This document shows positions 34,640 to 46,849 of a stretch of 64,000 nucleotides of DNA, one piece after another. The stretch's first letter is position 1. Every line of letters begins with the position of its first letter. The notes beneath the pieces were generated by a model that worked only from the letters and a program-made list of their open reading frames with translations, made no database searches and was not told the DNA's origin. The stretch is from Branchiostoma floridae (lineage: Eukaryota; Chordata; Leptocardii; Amphioxiformes; Branchiostomatidae), in the NCBI RefSeq assembly GCF_000003815.2, contig NC_049984.1, positions 6,716,715 to 6,780,714 on the forward strand, in the 5' to 3' direction. Position numbers and translations under genes: made by a program.

Positions 34640-35330
34640 GGCTAACCAACAACAAAAGACTGTGGTCACCCCAAATAGCTGTCAGTCTGGGCCAGTTATA
34701 GGTGCTGTAACCACAACTCTTTAGCACAAGGAAATATCTGGCTGGGAATCTACGAACAGAAAAGAATTATAACACCCAAAAGTGGCTTTGTCTGTTTGTG
34801 TTGGTACCAGAATTGTAAGAACATTTAAGACTGTGGTCAACCTAAATAGCTGTCAGTCTGGTCCAGTTATAGGTGCTGTAACCACAACTCCATAGCACAA
34901 GGAAATATCTGGCTGGGAATCTATGGGCAGAAAAGAATTATAACACCTACATTTGTACAGTCAGTTGGTAGCAGAATTGTAAGAACAAAAGACTGTGGTA
35001 AACCCAAATAGCTGTCAGTCTGGGCTAGGTATAGCTGCTATAACCACATCACTATGGCACAAGGAAATATTTACGTAACTAGGAATTATTTTTCTATGTA
35101 TAAAAAGGGAATTAGAATAGAACACGCATATTTGTATTTTCAGTGTGTCTGTGATAGTAGAAGAACTTCAAGAACAAGACTGGTCAACAAAAATAGCTAT
35201 CACTAGTATCAGTCTGTCTGGGTCAGTTATAGATGTGCAACCTGTAACCCATAGGAAATATTTTGACTGGGAATTATTTTTATTAGATAAAAGAGGGTAT
35301 ATCCTAAATTTCTGCCCCAACATTACATAG
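34640..35330. repeat. Tandem array, 4 units of 162-187 bp
   Basis: GACTGTGGT-type anchors lie at 34658, 34829, 34991 and 35178. Each is followed by AAATAGCT(G/A)TCA, CAGTCTG, GTTATAG and AGGAAATAT. The first three units are close to each other; the fourth is more diverged. Confidence 0.85.
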
Positions 35331-36859
35331 ATAAGAAAAAGTACTGACAACCTGTGGACTACATTTAAAGATTGGGTAAAAGATAATTCTTTAAAAAATG
35401 TGGAATACCTTGTTTTAGCCTAAAGGTATCTTGTCCTATGATAACAAGACAGACAGCAACAAATAAGGTTTGTTTGGGGAGCATATACAGACCATCAAAA
35501 TATGTCAGATTATTTCTAACTCCTATAATCATATCTAGTTCAATTTAGTGTCTACTGTAGTGTATTTCTATGATGCAATAGACTGAGAAGGTCCCTTTCA
35601 CAGTGTCTCTAAGATGAAAATTGTATACTTTATACTGCATATTTCATAATCACAATGAACAATATTTCAAAAAATAAACAAAAGTGAAAACTGATAAATT
35701 CTTTACTTTTGTTTTGTTTCCTATCAATTCTTCTCATCGGATCTTGCAAGTTTTACTATCAGTGGAACAATAGGTTTACAGCCAAACATCTTCTTTTCCA
35801 CAGTAATTTCTTGACAATTTGTAGATGTAGACCACAAGAACCACCTTACACAAAGGAAACATACAAGTGTCCCCCAACCATATCCCACACTGCCTACCAC
35901 ACTTAGCAGTAAACTGTCCCCAGGGAGAGAAGGCATGCTAAACATCCCCCCCTCTGAGATGATAACTTGTTTATGCCCCCTACCCATCCCCCCCAGGGGG
36001 TTATAAAAGGGAGAGTGTGAACAACACCAAAGTGTAAACAGTGGCAATCACTCCCATGTAAACAAACCTGTTACAGAATAAACAAGACAATGCAAAAGGG
36101 AAAGTCAAATTTACATGTGTTAAAACATGGTTGTTACAAGACAATAGACATTGGATTTCGTACCACATGGAAACATGGTAATAACAATAAAGAAATCAAA
36201 ATTTCAGAGGTCTATTCTTTTTGAGTGTTTAGATCACTTTAAAATAAAACAATATTACAGGTTTTGTCCCAGCAACATTCTTTTCTTTTTGAAATTTTAC
36301 AAAATAATCATGGTATTGGTAGGTTTTTGAACCGTCTAAACTCCCTTCTATCTTGCAACAATTCCATAATAACATTGATGACCAAACATTTTGAATGAGA
36401 TTTTCCAGCTTTCTTTCTCCTTATCATTTATATTTTTTGTATTCAATATTATTTTTAGTATTCATAGCTCTTTGGGTATGAATACACATACAAGAATACT
36501 ATTTTTACTCCAATAGAAAGTAGATCTCAGTTCAAATATTGTAAACTGCTTTGTTGTGTGCCTTACTAAAGCAGTTGTAGTACGATGAGGTCTCCATTCA
36601 CAGCTCCTACCTTATCACTTGCACTTCAGCCCCTCAAAAGCCATCGATACGCCACTCACACTCACACATACAAAGGCAAGCAAGGGGGTTTTGCACAATA
36701 CCACAGTTCACAGCACACCCTATACTGAAGCCTTCATCTAACTCCTTTTCTTCCTTCAACTATTTTATCTTTACATCATACCTTCTACATTTTATTGTCT
36801 TCTATTTGTATAATGTCGCCAAAGCTCTGTTTAAAATCTATTCTGATGAGAAATCATTT

Positions 36860-39800
36860 GGGTATCCTCCTCCACATCCTTAAACCCAACCAATCAGGAT
36901 GCAGCTCGGCTGACATCCTTGACCCATCAGGTAGGTACCCGTTATCCCCTTGGGGACCCTCCCGCTAACTACCTGTCCATATTCACTTACTCGCCGCAGA
37001 ACCCACACCAATATGGACAGCCACGGAAAAACGTTCACCAGAAAGATTCGTTTCTCTCGCATTAATTGCATTTTGTCGAACCGTGGAGGAAGGGAGAAGC
37101 TTTCCTCGGACATTGAACGAGGTGATCCGGCCGCCACCGAGAAAAAAACCCAAGGCCAGCGGAGACATGATCATATCTGGCCAATTTAATATCCCAGCAT
37201 TGAGGACGACTCAGAATAAATAAGGAATCAATCTGCACAATGGTCCATTCAGGGTTTTAATTGGCAGTGGAAGGAGGCTGAATAGATCTGGACTCTTCAA
37301 TCCTGGGGCGCTCCCTTATTGGATCCAGGCTATTACACAAAACACTGTCCTCCCTACACACTTGATGACTAACCGATGCACCCCGTAGCATGAGAAAAAG
37401 TTTGGGTATGGTCTATAATTAGTTGCTAACTACCCACTGGCTTGGAGGAATACTAATGCGGCCTCCACGGCCTATTCTGGTCTCTAATTCCTTACCAAGT
37501 CATTAAACACTGGCCCAAGTGTGAAGTGGTCAAAAAGAATGGGGCTAATTAATGGTTAGAGGGGAATGTTTCCCCGGCTTTTGTGCCGGCTTGGCGGCTC
37601 GGATCCGGGGTGCAAAATTAGCACCATTCTGTCGGGCTTCCAAGCAGGGAGAGGGGAAAGAAACAATCATGGCAGTCTTAATCATGTGCTAGGCTTGCCA
37701 GAGCGCCGCCAATCAAAATACACAGGGAGAGAGGCCATGGGTGCATGTTGTTGTCACATGTTTCAGATGTCACAGGAGGCCTGCCATTCACTGAAACACA
37801 TGGAGGAAGGCAGCGGGGAGGAATTCGCACAATTTTTAGTAGTCTCTGTGGCGGTGACCGAGGCATCACCTCTCCCTGCCGCCACCCTTCCCCTGTTAGC
37901 CCGTCTCCCCGACCAAAACATCCCCGCACAGACCACAACATTTCCACCCAGGGATGATGACATCCTCACATCCCAATAACTCCACACAATAGGCAACAAA
38001 GGGGTACACTTTTCACACAGCACTGACTTCTACCCAGCGCTAGTGTGGACTTGTTGGGTATGCTCAGGTTTCTCCCATAACAGCAGCGGGCCAGACATCT
38101 GTGAGAGGATCCCTGGACAGTGCCCCTCCCACCTATCATCCATCCCATACCACATGGTCTTTTGTAGCCACCAGACAGCACCCTTCTGTGTATACCACTA
38201 CCCCCCCCCCCAACCTTCACTTTCTCTTTCTATGGGATAGCTTTCACCACTCAACAAACTGCTGAAAACATGTTTGACTCAAGTGGTCAAGGATAGCCTC
38301 ACAACTTGCTCTCTATCTCCAAAGACCCAGAATTGCTCCCAACGCTCCCAGATAAAGGTAGAGGTACTGGTCTCTCTCCAACCTACCTCAGCCTGCAGTC
38401 TGGAACAGATATCAGCCTATAAATCAGACATTTGCTCATAAAATCCATGTGACAGCAAGAGCACAGTGGAGCAGCATCCTCCCCTGTTGTTCCCATGGCT
38501 ATTGGAAGGTCATGTGTGGAGATACAGAGAGAGAGAGGGGGGGAGACAGTTGTAGTTAGCTGGCTGGCTGCCCTGGCCTCTGCATATTTGGACACTGTAT
38601 ATGCTTACACAATTAGACGAACATGTTCAAGGCAATTAGACGTGTGGAAACGGGGGTGGAACCGAAATCGTCGACGTCGGGTTCTGAGCAAACAGCGACC
38701 CTGGATGAAACCCTGGCATCGCCGGCAATTAATGCCATGTGGCAGTGCGTTGTGTTTGAATTATCAATGAACGAGGATTCATTATTTACATTTGCTAATG
38801 CAGGAGCCAGGCGATTAGTGCCCTTCTCCGCTTCTGCTGTTGGTTTTTCCTGGGGTTTCATCAGAGCAGAGCTGAGTGGAGGGATATTAATTACATGAAG
38901 GCATAACTGCGCAGTGGGGCGCTGGGTAAATTACCACCAGAGACAGGGCACTGCCAGCACCGCTGGGTGGATATTAGGACTAATTCTGACTTCTTGTGCC
39001 CTAATGCTGACGTCACACAACAGAGCTCTGGATCAAATTAAAATCAAACCGAGGAGACAGACCCCTTACCTACCTACCTTATACACAGAACATACACTTT
39101 ACTTCCCAGCCTCACACTCATACAAATTGCACAACAGAGCACCACTTGTCGCAGGGGATTTGCATATGCAAATGTCATTAAGTCTTTGTGTGCCCATAGC
39201 GACCTAAAGACCCGTCACGCTCCCAGCTAAACAATCCCTCCCTTTCATGCCAGGCATTTACATCTAGATGTGCAATTAGCCAAATCAGTCCGCACCGATT
39301 ATAATTTCTCTTTCTTCTGGTTGAAGTCTGAGTTATCGGCAGAGGCACCCCGTCGGCGGATCCGTCCACGACATCGGCGCGGAGCACAAAGCCGCGCGGG
39401 GAACTCTTTTGTCCAGCGGTTAATGAGTCGGACTGGGTCATTTGCATATGTAGATGCAATTAGGCGCAGCTGCTCTATCCCCTGGTTTTAATGGCTCACA
39501 GCGAGGACCACAGCTGCAACCCTGACCTGGGTAATCACTACACACTGGGCAAACACCGGCCTGGCCATTCCTGCCCCACTCACAGAATCAAAAGTGTCCA
39601 GTGAAAGTGGTCAGCATGGAGGGAATCTCCCAGACAAAGGCTGGCATTCCTTGGGGAATTCGGGGAGGACTGACACTGGGCTGTACAACCCCTGTCCACC
39701 GCCACTTGTGTTGGTTCATCTAACTCTCCACAGGGGTGCCCAAAAATAGACTGTGCACTATTGGGTTCGCCAGTCCAGACAATATTTCTTTTGTGTAATT

Positions 39801-41750
39801 AAATCAGTAATTGAGCTCGCTTGTTTGCATATAAATGCAGGCCCCAATTAAGGGAGAGTGACTACGACCAGCAGGAATGCCATCAACGAATGCAAATGTA
39901 ATTAACTCACATATTTTGTTTCCAGCCGAGCATAGAAACCACCTTATTTGCATACTGCACTCACAAAGAAAATAATTACAGGGGGCAAAGAGCATGTCTA
40001 TCTCGGGCCAGGCATCTCTGTAAGCTTTCTGGAGGGGTTTTTCCACCCTCAGAAAACAAACTGTGGTTTTAGATTGGTGGTATTTTAAGCTGAAAGGGCA
40101 GCGTTTATCTGTGTCGGACTGTTTAAGGACGATAGTGAATCCCATTTCAGAAGAGCGCCCAGCAATGCACAGACGTCCCTAATACCGCAGTCTCTCCAAG
40201 TGATAATTAAACTCCCTGGGCAAGGACTAGCACGCAGATATTAGAAGGAGTACACACTCAGCCGTTTCAAGATGTTCGGCTATATTTCAGCTGTCACTTT
40301 GGCAGCCGCTGTCCCTTCCTAATGTGATCACGAGTGTCCCTAGTCGCTGCGAGGCACAGGTTATGAGATTACACCAGTATAAAATGGATGAACTTTCCCG
40401 AACCCCGCAGCCGTATTTCCACCCGTGATAAAACCCGCTGCGGTACGACTACAAACGTAGGAATTGCGGCGAGCGAGAAAAGCGGGAGATATCGTTGTTT
40501 TGAGGAGCGTGATTGTGGTTCCCAGGGGAGAGACAATCCTGTGGCGCTGCGTTCCCGGGGGGTTCACAGTGACAGGCAGGTACAACCATACCACAATTAG
40601 CACTGACAGCTTTAGAATGACATCCCTGAATGAAGCAATTCACCAGGAACTGCGACTGGCAACAGGAATAATCGGGTAAAATGTGGAACGATTCTGACGA
40701 GATTCTGAGGGGAAAGAAAGCATGGTGGCGGCGCACCGTTCCCATGCTCGGTGATGCGTCAGCGGAAGGTGTTAGATGTCGCTGTAAAGACGAGCGATGT
40801 GACAGTGCCACCACTTTCCCCACTTTTTATATGTTAATGCGGAGAGTAATGGTGCATAAAATCAAGAGTCAGCAAGCCCCTTTTTTCGCCAGCATCTCGG
40901 CGGCATCAGGGGTCAGTGTGCAGGCAGCCCCGCGATGAGGGATCACCGCGCGACATGATTGGATTGCAGGCACGGCGTATGACGGGATGACATGCCACCA
41001 GATAAACCCACCAACTTTAATGGAGGAAGATGAGCCCTCTCGTGCCTCGCCTATCCCGCACGCCGCGAACCGGGACCGATTTCCGGGACAGGGAAATGCC
41101 GTCACGTCACACACACATACACACACACACATAACAAAAACGCGGGGGACCGCCATTGCCACCCGTCGTGCCTCTCACAAAGAGATGGCACCGGGAAGAC
41201 ACAAGAGGGGGAAGTCTTCTATTCATTTGCATATTCACGACGTATCGATCCGAGGGGTCTATTGATCGTGTCCTCGTGCGAGTAAACTACAGCGACAGTT
41301 GTTCCTGTCCCTGCCCTTCCCCGCACTCCATTATTTTTACTAACTGATTCCCTGGCCCGATCTTGGTAGGGGCACTGGTTTTATGGACGCCGATTTTTGG
41401 GAAGGGGTGCCAGTAGCGTTCCTTTTGTAACCACGGCGATGCCTCGATTAGCCGCCCCTTAAATGTGGCACAAATGAGCGTGTTTAGCGGGGATACCAAG
41501 CGCTGACAATGGCCGACAAAGGGACCTGTCAATAGCCACGTATGTCACTGCTTCACCATCAATCCTTTCCTGGACCACTAATTTACAGAAGAAAAGACAC
41601 TGAATGAATGCCTCTCTCAGTTAAGTGTCCATTCTTGCATAGCGGAGAAACCGAGGGTTGAGACTCCCAATAATCAGCCGTTTAGACTCCCAACCTTTGA
41701 ATCGAGAGGCAGAGCCCTTCACTCATTAGTGTGGGAATAAAATGACGACA
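36860..41750. promoter_or_regulatory. Homeodomain- and POU-motif-rich upstream block, candidate cis-regulatory region
   Basis: A GC-richer stretch with dense CAATTA/TAATTA cores (for example about 37420, 37546, 38612, 38634, 38728, 38888, 39469, 39797, 39899) and octamers concentrated at 39.15-41.23 kb. No coding frame of recognisable homology is present. The density of developmental motifs next to a neural transcription-factor gene suggests enhancers. Confidence 0.4.
39158..39173. promoter_or_regulatory. Palindromic double octamer
   Basis: ATTTGCATATGCAAAT is a perfect 16-bp palindrome made of two back-to-back octamers (ATTTGCAT / ATGCAAAT). POU factors such as Oct and Brn bind this core, including as dimers on palindromic sites. 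Binding here is inferred. Confidence 0.5.
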
Positions 41751-41954
41751 CTCATCTCCCACACGCTATGACAAGATTGCTCGGACTGTCCGACAGTCAT
41801 CACAATAACAGCAGGCAGAAGGGAAAACACTCGAGGCATCTGTTAACATTAAAGAGAAGAACGGTTGGCCTGTGACGGCGGAAGCATCCTCTAACCAACC
41901 GCAAAGCTTCCGCTAAATCACTCAACCTTCACACGACGCTGCACCGCTCACTCG

Positions 41955-41980
41955 CTCGTACGTACATACGTACGTACGAG
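41955..41980. repeat. Short hairpin-forming inverted repeat
   Basis: Arms CTCGTACGTAC (41955-41965) and GTACGTACGAG (41970-41980) are perfect reverse complements around ATAC. Confidence 0.8.
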
Positions 41981-42699
41981 GAGACAACAACAAGAGGAGA
42001 CGATTGTCAGGATGTCAAATGTGGAACGTCTGTGGTTTCAATTGTGGGTTTTCCGCCAGCAACGTCACTGGAGCGATGAAACAGTTTCCGCATAATGAAG
42101 CATCGCCGCTGGTACGTCCGCGGACGGCTCGACACGGCCATGGATTTCTGCGTCCATCGATTCACATCATAATCACGGAGGGCTATAATCAAAAAATCAT
42201 AAGCCACATGCGATGTTTCCCAGCGCAGCCCAGTGTGGCCCTGGGAGAAAGCTGGGTGGCTCAAAGCAGGGCCTGATCTGTAAACCCCTCATGGGAACAG
42301 TCCCAGTTAGACACCGACTGTCTATCTCTAGTCTCTCCCAGTCTGGCTCGGGGCTGTAGCTTGTAGGTTACCAGCTGGGGGAAGAAAAAAACGTGCCTCT
42401 GGCCAGTGTGTTTACGGCGGGCAGTGGATTTATTACAAGCGTTATCGATCTCACAGCCTAGTCGGCAAGCCCGCCAAAAGATCGGCAGTGTTGCTCGCAC
42501 GCACCACGCACGCTAGACGGCGGGTTAGAGCACCACTCCGTGCCTTATTCATCAGTCTACACACACACACACACTCTCTTACACAGACACATACGCTATC
42601 GTACGCTCCTGTCTAGTACGCCAAGCCCCACGTGGAGGCGCTAGCAGACAGCTAGACAGCTCCCCGTCGCCATTATTTACATCCCCTTGTTGATTTCCC

Positions 42700-44030
42700 A
42701 TAAAAAAACAACACTGGAGAAGACTAGATCCCGCCGTATTTAGTTGACGGAGCGGGCTGACAAGGCACGACCCGGCCGGCAACGGGCCCGCTATCCCCGG
42801 CCGCCGGCCCCTCAACTTCCCCACAACAAAAGTACCGCCAGCTAGGAAACTACCAACTAACTTGAGGTCGAAAGTTGAAGGGGAAAGGAGGAAAGTCGTA
42901 GGTAAACAACAACAGCAACACCCCCGGAAGGCGGTGGGAATCGAACCCCTCCCCTCTGGTGCCCGCGCCGGGCCCGGTACGGAACACTCTGGGTCACCAC
43001 CATAATGTGACATGCAAGAAAAGGTCAACTTTTTACACTTGTAAACACAGAAATACTACCCCGTCCGGTGTCCCTACCAACTTACCGACCTGCCCCGGCT
43101 AGCTCCCCGGCCTGTAGCGACGTCTTGTCGGCCCCAGAATGCGGGAACGGGCCCACTAATTATGTCTAATCAGCCCGGGAACAATTAGCAAGCAGCACAC
43201 ACTCTCCCAATTAAATAATAGCGTCCGCGCCCGCCCGAAAAATGTGAACTTCAACTTACGTTTTCCCCGGGTCCGATCCGATCCTACGGCCCATGCCCCG
43301 TAACTCTGCCGTCCCAAACACAACGCTACAACTGCCTGCCGCCTACTCGCACCGGGAGAAGCGCTCGGCGCCGAGAAAGAAACTAGAAATAACCAAATGA
43401 AAATTCGATATTTTATTCTGCTAATTATTTTCCGTGTAAAATGGCTGATTAGCGCAGCGCGCATGTCTGTCGCGATGGGCATGACGGGATAGGCTATTGA
43501 TCGCAATTAAATATGCATCGGTGGAGCCTTTCTTCATTTAGCCAAGAAAATCACCCGGGCCAAATTAAGGGCCGCAAGCCCGCATTTCCGCACACACACA
43601 CACACACACACAGAGAAACTTTCTCTCCGAGGACAAGACACTTCCTAGCGTGTCTTACCAGTAGAGTGTTTCTTAAGGTTTTCTTTAAGAAGCGTCCGGA
43701 AGGGTTGCCGGTGTTTGTTGTTGGTCCGTACTTGAGGGGTGCGCACTTCCGAGGCGGCCCTTAAATGCGCGCCCGGCACCTTGCCTCGCCGCTTCACGCC
43801 TAATCGCAGCCTCCGAACTTGATGAAATATATAAATCAAATCACCTCACAAGGAGGGGGGAATTTATGCGCAGGCTGTGCGAGGGACATCACGCGTAGCC
43901 GCTCCAGCGAGCCGGCGCGAGGCGTGCGGCCGGGACCCGTCGGTCGGTGCGCTCGGGCCGGGGCCGTGAGGTCGCGGGGTCTCCTCGGTCCCGCGCGCCG
44001 CCTCGTTTGTTTCCCGCCGTTTTAATTAGA
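42700..44030. promoter_or_regulatory. CpG-rich region, candidate promoter or first-exon zone
   Basis: This is the most CpG-dense non-coding DNA of the window, chiefly 42730-43380 and 43740-44010, interrupted by a (CA)12 run at about 43591-43612. It lies about 26-27 kb upstream of coding exon 1. The ZFHX gene is predicted to have an untranslated first exon, which could start here. No TATA box or first-exon donor could be chosen with confidence. Confidence 0.35.
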
Positions 44031-44039
44031 CCGAGGGCT

Positions 44040-44610
44040 GATCGCCTCTCTTTCAATGTTTAAAATTTGCATTCTAACAACGTGTCCTTTTTGCATTTTA
44101 TCAACCTAATGTCCATTGATTTTCAATTATCTTGGCAAGAGATTCGAGCTGCAAGTGTTAATACGACAGCGACGCAGCGTATGATATCACGTCGGTCTGG
44201 TTTGATCGCGTTATTACTCCCCGTCCACTCGGGACCCAGTCAACCTATCCTTATATTACACTTCATCATTAAGAAGAATGGCATCAAATATGCAAAGAGG
44301 ATCGCCATTATCGGTCAATTTGATGTCCTGCCAAATATGGACCAAATCTAATATTAAATATTGCGCCGGGTAGAATAAATGCACTAATTCGGCGTGATCT
44401 TTGTTGACCTATGGGCGCATAAGTCAATGTATTATGCAAAGGTTATTATTGGGAGTTCTTTATTAGTTTTAAAGAGCGGGCGATTGCTCACGGGTGAATA
44501 AATGATGGCTTGGTTACTGCACTTTGGAGAATAGGGCGCAGCGCAAAGGATTAGAGGAAACGTCAATAATATCATTAAAGATATAAGTTTTTTCTGGGAA
44601 CTTGGCGGCG
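44040..44610. promoter_or_regulatory. Candidate conserved non-coding element
   Basis: A low-repeat, AT-leaning block dense in TTAATTAG, CAATTAT, ATTATGCAAAG, GATCTTTGTT (TCF/LEF-like) and ATCATTAA cores, just beside the CpG-rich region. No coding signal. It is the stretch that most looks like a conserved enhancer by eye. Inferred. Confidence 0.35.
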
Positions 44611-45941
44611 AGTTCTGTCAAGGCCATGGGCATGGGAGGGGGGCGGCTGACTGCGGCGGACACTTTCTTCAAGGAGAGGTCCGTTTAACGTTGTACAGGT
44701 GTGGGGACACTGATATATCACCTGAAAAAACAAAACCTGAAGTTTTTTAAAGAAGTTTAAGGGCAGCTCCTTAGCCTAGATTCGTGTCTTGAAAAATGAA
44801 AGCCTGTGTAAGATATAAGGTGTCTATTTTTGTGTCTACGTTTTTACACCTTGAGGAGTAACTAAGGCATGTTACGGACAAAGTCGACGTCAATCTACTT
44901 AGAAGACGTCAAAAGTCTGCACCTCAGTGCAGGTTTGCGTCTTTTTAACTCCAGCAAGATGCAAGTGAGTATCCTTACACACCTTGAAACATAAGTAAGA
45001 AGTGTTACGTCGTTAAGTGGTTTGTCGGTCGCTGCGCTCCTTAATTCTGGCCGACGTGTCTTGAAGGAGGATGTTAGAGACGTCACCGCCGCATTACCTC
45101 ACCTGTCTGGAGTGATCTGCGTCTCGACGGGCTGCTCTGTCGGGACAGGTTCTACTGAACACTGTTCATTCACCTGTGCATGGCTAAACTGTGGTTTTTA
45201 CTTCACCCCAAGGGAGGAAAGTATTGTTTTGTGCCCGTTTATTTGTATGTGTGTGTGAGTGTGTGATTGCTTGTGATGGTGTGTGTGTGCGTGCGTTTGT
45301 CTTTCTTTTTTTCTGTCTTTCTTTCTAATACTACAACTTGAATATTTTTCTTATTCGGTTGAATATTCTGATTTTTTAAAGCCTATCCCATGAAAATCTA
45401 ATAGGTCACATAGCTTACATATAGAACACAGATTACACTACAAACTACCGACAATAGTGCAAAACGCAAGAGTACACGGTTTTACAAGTGTGACCAAGCA
45501 ACTATTTTTACTTTATGATCCTCGAAAGGTCTTTCATTTTTTGTAGATCACTTCAAATTTAGCTAAGTTTCAAGTTTAACGTGCCGCGTTGATAGTCCTT
45601 TGCGTTTTTTTTAATTTGCTTTCCTTTCTTTGCAGTCGCGCATTAGTTATAAGACGTCCGAAACATTGCCTAACTTATGAACTAAACGACATCTGCTAGA
45701 TGATTTTAAGATTATGCTGTCTCCTTCCAAGGGCCACATGTCAGTAAGAAAGACAGACGGTGGTCGTCTTCAAGGTCCTCCCAACATCTGGAAGGACCTT
45801 CTTCCTCAGTTCGCCAATCAAGCCAATTTCCGCGCGACATCCAGCAAATTTTCCCCAATTTCCCGCGCTCATCATGCAGGCGTGGCCCGGGCGTCGCGCC
45901 GAGCGAGGGGAAAGGTCTCAAGGAGCTAGCTGCGCATCTCT

Positions 45942-45968
45942 TGACCTTGACGCCACCCTTGACCTTGA
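45942..45968 (-). promoter_or_regulatory. Two ERR/NR5A-type nuclear-receptor sites
   Basis: TGACCTTGA (TCAAGGTCA on the minus strand) occurs at 45942-45950 and 45960-45968, exactly 18 bp apart. This extended half-site is the known monomer site of ERR and SF-1 type receptors. Use here is inferred. Confidence 0.4.
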
Positions 45969-46480
45969 CTCACAGGCTTGATGGGTTCTGAGGCATGACC
46001 TCATCTGCATACGCGCCGCCGCTGGGAAGATTTAAACACCTTTTCTTCCCCACCTTTTACCTGGGATTCTTCACCTCCTGAGCGGCGGCTTGAGAAAACG
46101 TCTTACGCTCGTCCCCAGATCAAAGAAAAGGTGCTACTCCCTCGTTCCCAATGGCCGATGCCCGCCGGGCCTTTCGTTTCCAGCCAGGCCTCTAATGTCT
46201 GTATTAAAGAAAGAAGACTTCCCTCGCCTTCAAGACGGTATACGCGTTTTCCTAATGTCTCCACTATATCCTTAAGACTTTCGGGTATCGGAAGGAAGAA
46301 ATAGTATTACATACAAATGTCATTCAACACATCACACACTTAAAGCATTACAAAGTATCCGTGTCAAGACAAGTTGTCGGAGGAAACTCTCCATAAACCA
46401 GTAGAATGTGCTCTGGTCACTGTTAGATGGAAGATCTGACGCTCGAATATAGAGGGGTGCTAGCTTTCCTTTCAAAGAGA

Positions 46481-46849
46481 TGACGTCGATGATGACGTAG
46501 TAGAGCAGTTCCCGCCACCCGAGCGGCACGGTGAGAATGACGTCATTTACGCCATGAAAACTGTCTGTCTGCCATCCCCAAGCAGACGTGAGGCTGATGT
46601 GTGTTTTTCTGCGTCTTTTCGCTCGCTTCATGCACCTTTTACGTGAAATGGCTGGCGAGGCATCCAGTAAGACGGACAAAACGCATCGGTACCACATAAA
46701 AGACCTACGAAACGTCTAAAAGTCTAGTAGCGTTTGTGTAAAACAATGGTATATCGTTAGCCATAAACATCTGTAAATAAACACAGACAGACGTTTCACA
46801 ATATGCTGTGACCACTATGACGTAACCATGACGTAATGATGTGACGTTA
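46481..46849. promoter_or_regulatory. Cluster of six CRE-like sites
   Basis: TGACGTCG at 46481, TGACGTAG at 46493, a full palindromic TGACGTCA at 46538, TGACGTAA at 46818 and 46829, and TGACGTTA at 46842. Six TGACGT cores in 369 bp is far above chance. This core is bound by CREB/ATF bZIP proteins. Function inferred. Confidence 0.45.

Larger units (their letters stand above)
16522..36860. other. Upstream non-coding region, proximal 20 kb
   Basis: There are no credible exons. It is mostly AT-rich sequence with tandem arrays (18.5-19.0, 19.3-19.6, 23.84-23.95, 25.0-25.49 and 34.64-35.33 kb), a hAT-like MITE (28.93-29.26 kb), a CA-rich stretch (28.39-28.5 kb) and two GC-richer islands (17.78-18.2 and 20.0-20.8 kb). 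I see nothing definite in 21.0-23.8, 26.0-28.3, 29.3-31.2, 31.4-32.8, 33.0-34.6 and 35.4-36.8 kb. Confidence 0.6.

Noticed and set aside
42900-42980. tRNA-like GGTTCGATTCC on the minus strand
   Set aside because: The T-stem does not pair well and no acceptor, D or anticodon arm can be folded around it.
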